NCBI GenBank assembly: GCA_026874595.1
Contig: CM049319.1
Location: 18,889,101 to 18,953,100, forward strand
Reading direction: 5' to 3'
Source: Sipunculus nudus
Taxonomy: Eukaryota > Annelida > Sipuncula > Golfingiida > Sipunculidae
DNA length: 64,000 nt
The position numbers were made by a program, and so were the translations under genes. Each line of letters begins with the position of its first letter. Position 1 is the stretch's first letter. This document shows positions 59,511 through 64,000 of the stretch, one piece after another. The notes under the pieces were generated by a model that saw only the letters and a list, made by a program, of their open reading frames with translations, did not search any database and was not told where the DNA came from.

Positions 59511-60684
59511 CCAAGTTTTATTTTAGCGTGTGTACCAAATACGTATTTGGCAAATTCAAGATCACGGGACGGGAAGAAATGATATTCAACGTGGCATTTG
59601 CCCTTGTAACACATTGGTCAACGTGGCTTGAGTACGGCTTACAGGTAAATTATGGCTTCTTATGAATGTATGTTTCAATGGATAGCGAATAGGCATGTTT
59701 CTGGCTAAATTTGCTTCAACTGCTTTTCGGACATCCTGGAACATGTTTATAATTTTTTATTCATTATTTATTTCCTCTTATTTGCATAAAGGATGTTATG
59801 TAGATCCGGTAAATTTAATTTCAGTTTGTCACACCAACGCCATTAGTTAAAAGGTTTTGTTTCTGGTTGGTGAAATCGCTATGATTTGCTGCTTTGAAAG
59901 TTATTTGTTTGGACCATTCACTATTCGTGCACAATTCAATGTTTTTAGGGGGGGGGGGGATGTGCAAACCGGTTTAAAATCCCAATAACGTTTTTCCTTA
60001 ATACGACGTAAAAAAATGATAATTTTTAGCTATACCAATTTTCCAGTTTGCCGAAGAAATGATCACCGTCTGATAGAAATCCTTGCCTCTACTGGTCCCG
60101 GTAGCCGTGGTTTGGCGAACGAGATCTTGGCGTAAGAGGTTACCCCGCGGTCGACCGTACCATAATCCTGCAGGCCGCCGATATCATCGATGGATTTCCT
60201 GTAATCGGTACTTTTGGACATGGCTCGGGGCAATTCATGGACTTTTCCGGGTGTATCTTTAAACCATCCTGTCATACCGGATAAACAGGTTTCTTTGTAT
60301 CCTTAATTGTATCCTAATAAATTATCCAAATACGCCCGGTATAAGAACATATTATCTTGTGTATTTACGGCGGTCCCATTCAATTTAATATTAACTCGCC
60401 GCTAGATACTATGAATAATATTATTGACCGCAGGAACGAATTCATCAGGGATTTTTTACAGGGGTTGCCGGCTCGAGTGAAAATACTCATTTTGACCACC
60501 AATATGTATTCGTCGAATCAATATAATCTGACGAATTCCCGCTGATAAAAAATAATGGGCCTCCATTTTTTAAGTAGGCGTTAAAGGATTGTCCTTGTGA
60601 GATAGAATCTTGTTTCATTCCTCAAGTAAACAACGCTGTTTCCTGGACGATGTTTGTGGCGGTGTCTACAATCTTGATTGACAT
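59400..60684 (-). pseudogene. Polinton/adintovirus-type major capsid protein remnant
   Basis: The minus strand opens at an ATG at 60684 and reads in pieces of one ordered protein of about 430 codons, somewhat short for the family. N-terminal part: GGPLFFISGNSSDYIDSTNT (about 60540-60480), then IKLNGTAVNTQDNMFLYRAY near 60370 and MTGWFKDTPGKVHELPR at 60275. C-terminal part: RNMPIRYPLKH and TLTNVLQGQMP at about 59710-59610. The layout of a YID strand, an LNG...YRAY strand, DTPG and a late GQ(L/M)P block is that of the double-jelly-roll capsid of Polintons. In-frame stops occur, for example near 60624, 60470 and 59605, and frames shift at least twice. It is non-coding today. Family assignment is by motif order only. 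Confidence 0.55.
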
Positions 60685-60849
60685 TTGCAAACTAAAACCT
60701 TGTGCTATTTATACTGTTTTATCCACTATCCCGGCGAAATATTTTTAAGCTAAAATGAATTAATCCGTAATTTCTTGATCGTAGATATAAAAATCAATCG
60801 CAAATACCATGCCCGAAACGATGGGTTTTCTAGCGTTTCTCGGGCCACA

Positions 60850-60995
60850 TCAATCGTTCTAGCATTTAATGTCATTGGGTAAATTACACACTGTGTTCTC
60901 CGTTAAACCCGTGTGTTTAGTAAGGGTTTTAGCTAAATTACGATCCATCAGGTAATACAGAGGAATAACGCCTCGAGAAGCTACAAATAGCCACA
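60850..60995 (-). pseudogene. Short hydrophobic frame upstream of the capsid gene
   Basis: The minus frame starts ATG at about 61003 and reads MALWLFVASRGVIPLYYLMD and LTENTVCNLPNDIK before a stop. Possibly a small membrane-active viral protein; not recognised. Confidence 0.3.
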
Positions 60996-61029
60996 ACGCC
61001 ATATTATTTTTTTTAAATTCATCCCGGAT

Positions 61030-62010
61030 ACATAATAAAGAGATTAAAACACAAACTTAAGCGGTCATATGAATTAATTCTTCAAGTCCTAAACGTTTCT
61101 GAACGTAAAGTTTGATCCATCTAAATGGTTTTCGCTTGTGACGGTGCCGACGGAGCGATTCATTATCATCGCTTTTACACGTGCGCATTCGGTGGTGGAA
61201 TACCTAATCCCGGTCCCGCTTTGGTTCCGCTATCAATTTTATCCCCCGGGTCTTAAGTTTGGGTAGCTATACCTTCACCCACCGTTGGATGGGATTGAAT
61301 GGCCATTTCACTGGTAGGTACTAACGATTGGGTCCTGATCATCGATCCAGCGGGCATTTCCGTTTGCATTTCGGTTTACGAGCAGCAGTTTCACTGGATG
61401 TTGTTTGTGTCGATATCGATGACGTGGTTGTTAATCTTGCACGTTCATGATTGGTAATATGGTCGTACTCACTAACGTATTGACCAGTGGAGGGATAGGA
61501 CGGATTAACGGTTTCGGAGGGGTAACCGTAACGGAGGTGGTGGGGTCGATGGTTAATGTCGGAGTAGTGGGGTGTAAAGAGGGCGCGTTTAACCGCCTGA
61601 CTCGGTTTAGGTTTTTAACGATAATTCGGACCCCGCTTTTCCTCGCACAACATTTCTCTCCCGGGGATTTGAGGAACCAAACGGTGTCGGTCAGTTTTAG
61701 TTTGTGGGTTAGGAGACGGTTTTCCAACGCTTAAAGGAGAAAACCGGACAAACGTGACCGGTAAAGGTTCCTGAGAAACCGCAGGGACAGGTTTTGATGA
61801 GGGCTTTTGTTAAGGTTGTAAAGAGTAGACGTTTACCGGGTTGAGCTTCTTGACTCCGGTATAAATTTTCAGTTTCTTGAACATTAATCCCGTATAAATA
61901 TAATTCAATTTCACTGAAATCCCTAGTTACTTTTTCAATGCATTTTAATCAGGGGTTAATTTTTTAAACCATTCAGGATAAGGTTCATTCATGTCAAACA
62001 TTGTCAAGCA
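61030..62010 (-). pseudogene. Basic, proline/serine-rich protein remnant of the virus-like element
   Basis: A chain of minus frames: FKKLTP (about 61960), KKLKIYTGVKKLNPVNVYSL, FVRFSPLSVGKPSPNPQTK, IPGREMLCEEKRGPNYR, TTTSSISTQTTSSETAARKP (about 61430-61370), ending KRKPFRWIKLYVQKRLGLEE (about 61130-61075). Low-complexity, basic and Ser/Thr/Pro-rich, it lies between integrase and capsid. Several frame changes are needed. A structural or core protein is possible; the family is not recognised. Confidence 0.4.
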
Positions 62011-62089
62011 TAATAACGGATTTTTTTAGCTTTTTCTATTTGTTTTTAGTTGATTTATTTTCTTTTATTTTTTTTATTTACGTTTTCAT

Positions 62090-62600
62090 TTTTATTTTGA
62101 GTGTACCATGTTCGCCTTCCGTTCAATTAGACCCGCTTTCATATCCCTTGTAGCGAACCATGTGAAATCACGATTGTGTATTAATTCTTGAACTGATTTA
62201 TTCGAAATTCCTACCCTTTATCGGTTTGTAATTTTTTAGGGATCCTTTCGGATTAAAAAATCGGTTTTATTTCGTTTTTCATATGAGTTCCTGATTTATC
62301 TTTTAATGGCACCGCCAAAGCTTGCCGCGATAAAATATCCACTACAGTTAAAATGTACCGGTAATGTGTATTGTAATGCGCTAATTTTTGCATCTTGTCT
62401 AAATCCGCTTGCCATGGTGCATCGATCCTCCTACAAACGTTTTACATCGACCTCAGTTTAAACAACGTGTACACAATTTTCCACACTTCACAATCTGCTG
62501 CTTTTTATCGAGATGTACAATTCTAGCTGTTTTTTTAACATCGCCTGTAAAAGCGTAGGGGTCTTTTTCAAAAGCCTTCTCCATTGTCTAAAAAGGAAAA
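62090..62600 (-). pseudogene. Retroviral-type integrase of the Polinton-like element
   Basis: Minus-strand pieces: RRIDAPWQADLDKMQKLAHY (first catalytic Asp) and YILTVVDILSRQALAVPLKD (about 62440-62310), then KKLQTDKG (second Asp) with an in-frame stop on each side, and in the next frame FTWFATRDMKAGLIERKANM (catalytic Glu, about 62175-62115). The WQADL / VVDILS / LQTDKG / KAGLIER order is diagnostic of Polinton/Maverick integrases, which resemble retroviral rve domains. At least two stops and one frameshift inactivate it. It marks the start of the element in the reading direction. Confidence 0.7.
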
Positions 62601-62989
62601 TGAAAAAATCTACTTAACGTTTGGCGGCATGGGATTTTATGTGTTTCTCCTCCTTAGTCTCGGGGGTTCGTTCATTTCTTCCCAAATCTCTTCCGGTGGA
62701 TTTTCTTCTGGAAGTTTCTCCTCTTTCTCTCTAAGTGATTCGGACGTTTCTGAATATTCCTCGTCCTCGCAATATACAGGATGGCGCGGTACGGTTTACG
62801 GGGGGGGGGGGGGAGAGGGGGGGTCAATCCTCCTCCGTAATCAGGGACGGCGGGTAAGGGTCACCGTAGGAATAATTTCGGGGTACGGGTACTCACTGTT
62901 CTCCTTGTGGTAATGTTCTTTGGCAGGTTGGTGCTCGTACCTGTCTTCCGGATGGTTTTTCTCTGAACGGGGTTTCGAATTTTGCGGGG

Positions 62990-63300
62990 GGGGGGGGGAG
63001 GGGTTCTCCGGTTACATTGAACACTCATTTTTGCATAATTCTTTAGAAAAAACTTCCAGATTTTAGGTTCTTTTTCTTTTATAGATAAAACAAATTTTCG
63101 TTCCTGGCATGAAGATTCTGGAGTGACTAAGGAATTTATATCGCTGATCCACTTATAAAAAAGCACAGCCAGAGCAAATAACGGGTACATGTTCGCACGG
63201 CCAATTTTATCATCCCGTCCCCAAATATAATTCGGTGTAATTAAATTGCAAAATAACATAAACGTACGGGATTCTGAAATTTCATTTACTTTTTTAAATC
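62990..63300 (-). pseudogene. Unrecognised frame upstream of the integrase
   Basis: The minus frame reads VNEISESRTFMLFCNLITPN, YIWGRDDKIGRANMYPLFAL and CQERKFVLSIKEKEPKIWKF before entering G/C-homopolymer-rich low complexity (62800-62995). Composition suggests a real protein segment; not recognised. Confidence 0.3.
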
Positions 63301-64000
63301 ATTACTCATCCAGAATGGCCGCAAAGTCTTTAAAATGTTCATACATTTTTATCTTAGAGTTTTAACTGTGGCATCAACTTCCAGTTTTTGGGGTCCAAAA
63401 ATCAAATGGAACCAATAAAAATATTTTCGTAATTATATTTGACAGACAAATCTAAGATAGCGTCAAAAGTGGCCACCAAGTCCTTAGAAATGGCCATAAG
63501 TCATTTATTTTTAACTATGGAATTGTAGATTTGGTATGTACTATTTTTTGTTTGTAAATCCAATGAAACTAAATAAGGCATTGCTATTTAGTCATGTGAG
63601 TGCCATGTCAAATATGGCTCAAAATGACAACCGACTACTCATTTACAGTCATTTCTTACATTATTGCCGTAATTTTGGTTAAAAAACTAGTCTTTTTAGG
63701 GTTTAAAAAGTTGCCTGATGGTTAAAGAAGTTCAAGATAAAGCCTGAATCAGCTACTGATCTTTACATCTAAGATAGTAAAGAAGATTACCGCGGAATAA
63801 CCTTACAATAATATGGTTAGAGCAGTTATTTTTTTAATCATAAACGCGAGTTTGATGTATAACTCTAGATTTAAGAGTGTACAAATAAAGACAATAAGAC
63901 AAGAAAAAATGTAATTGGGAAATCACGTAACCTAAAATATCAAATATGACTATAAGATAGCCACTTATCATGCCTCTTAAAATCTTAAGACAGTTCTAAA
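63301..64000. other. Unannotated AT-rich end of window
   Basis: No coding, RNA or known mobile sequence was recognised. Short repeats of the AAATGGCCATA / AGTGGCCACC type are present. Confidence 0.35.

Larger units (their letters stand above)
57180..63300 (-). mobile_element. Decayed Maverick/Polinton-like (adintovirus-like) element
   Basis: On the minus strand, from high to low coordinates, the order is: an unrecognised frame (63300-62990), retroviral-type integrase (about 62600-62100), a basic proline-rich protein (about 62000-61060), a short hydrophobic frame, a double-jelly-roll-type major capsid gene (60684-59400), a PC4-domain gene (about 59230-59000) and further unrecognised pieces. 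Polintons are large self-synthesising transposons that share capsid and integrase genes with adintoviruses. All genes here carry stops and frameshifts. No polymerase B, protease or packaging ATPase was found, so the element is deleted or continues outside the window. Terminal repeats were not identified. Confidence 0.6.

Noticed and set aside
62584-62913. Plus-strand 109-codon Ser/Gly-rich frame
   Set aside because: Antisense of integrase-proximal sequence and G-homopolymers; low complexity without family features.

Overview
The window is AT-rich, intron-bearing animal nuclear DNA, most likely from a bivalve mollusc or a related lophotrochozoan. The evidence is GT-AG introns, a mix of metazoan transposons (CR1/Jockey-like and L1-like LINEs, Ty3/gypsy elements, hAT, Merlin, an ISL2EU-type element and a Maverick/Polinton remnant), and a roughly 157-bp dispersed repeat of a kind I associate with bivalve genomes. 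The species cannot be named from this sequence. No bacterial genes, rRNA, canonical tRNA genes or CRISPR arrays were seen.

The backbone from about 1.4 to 57 kb is a paralogous array of one three-exon gene family. Exon 1 (96 bp) encodes a short cytosolic tail and a signal-anchor, exon 2 (381 bp) and exon 3 encode a lumenal domain resembling the DUF1647 glycosyltransferase-like family; all junctions are phase 0. Only the copy at 51295-54617 is intact (333 residues, type II membrane protein). The copy at 5349-7843 keeps exons 1 and 2 but loses most of exon 3. The copy at 26414-29789 has a lost start, a stop and frameshifts but an intact exon 3. The copy at 44408-46788 has a stop in exon 1 and ends at a transposon. 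Inverted exon-1 relics lie at 2232-2326 and 17573-17668, and exon-3 scraps at 11347-11548 and 12596-12637. The flanks are also shared, so paralogues act as empty-site references for dating and delimiting insertions.

Mobile DNA by region: 1-1402, 5' end of an L1-like LINE with an open ORF1 running off the window (minus). 8711-11330, array of ~157-bp units carrying perfect AGGTCA-n3-TGACCT palindromes. 17995-21180, hAT-like element with perfect 8-bp duplications, itself carrying a nested element with ~150-bp terminal inverted repeats. 22195-25100, CR1/Jockey-like LINE pieces in both orientations, cut by a 924-bp hAT-type MITE. 30694-34795, gypsy-like element (minus) with a 148-bp LTR. 39278-40550, second gypsy relic (plus). 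41185-42455, Merlin/ISXO2-like transposase in three frames (minus). 46789-49400, ISL2EU-like element with a THAP/DDE transposase (plus) and a YqaJ-PHD gene (minus).

From about 57.2 to 63.3 kb, beyond the array and a poly-C tract, lies a decayed Maverick/Polinton-like (virus-like) element on the minus strand: integrase, a basic proline-rich protein, a major-capsid-like gene, a PC4-domain gene and unrecognised pieces, all broken by stops and frameshifts. The last 700 bp show nothing recognisable.
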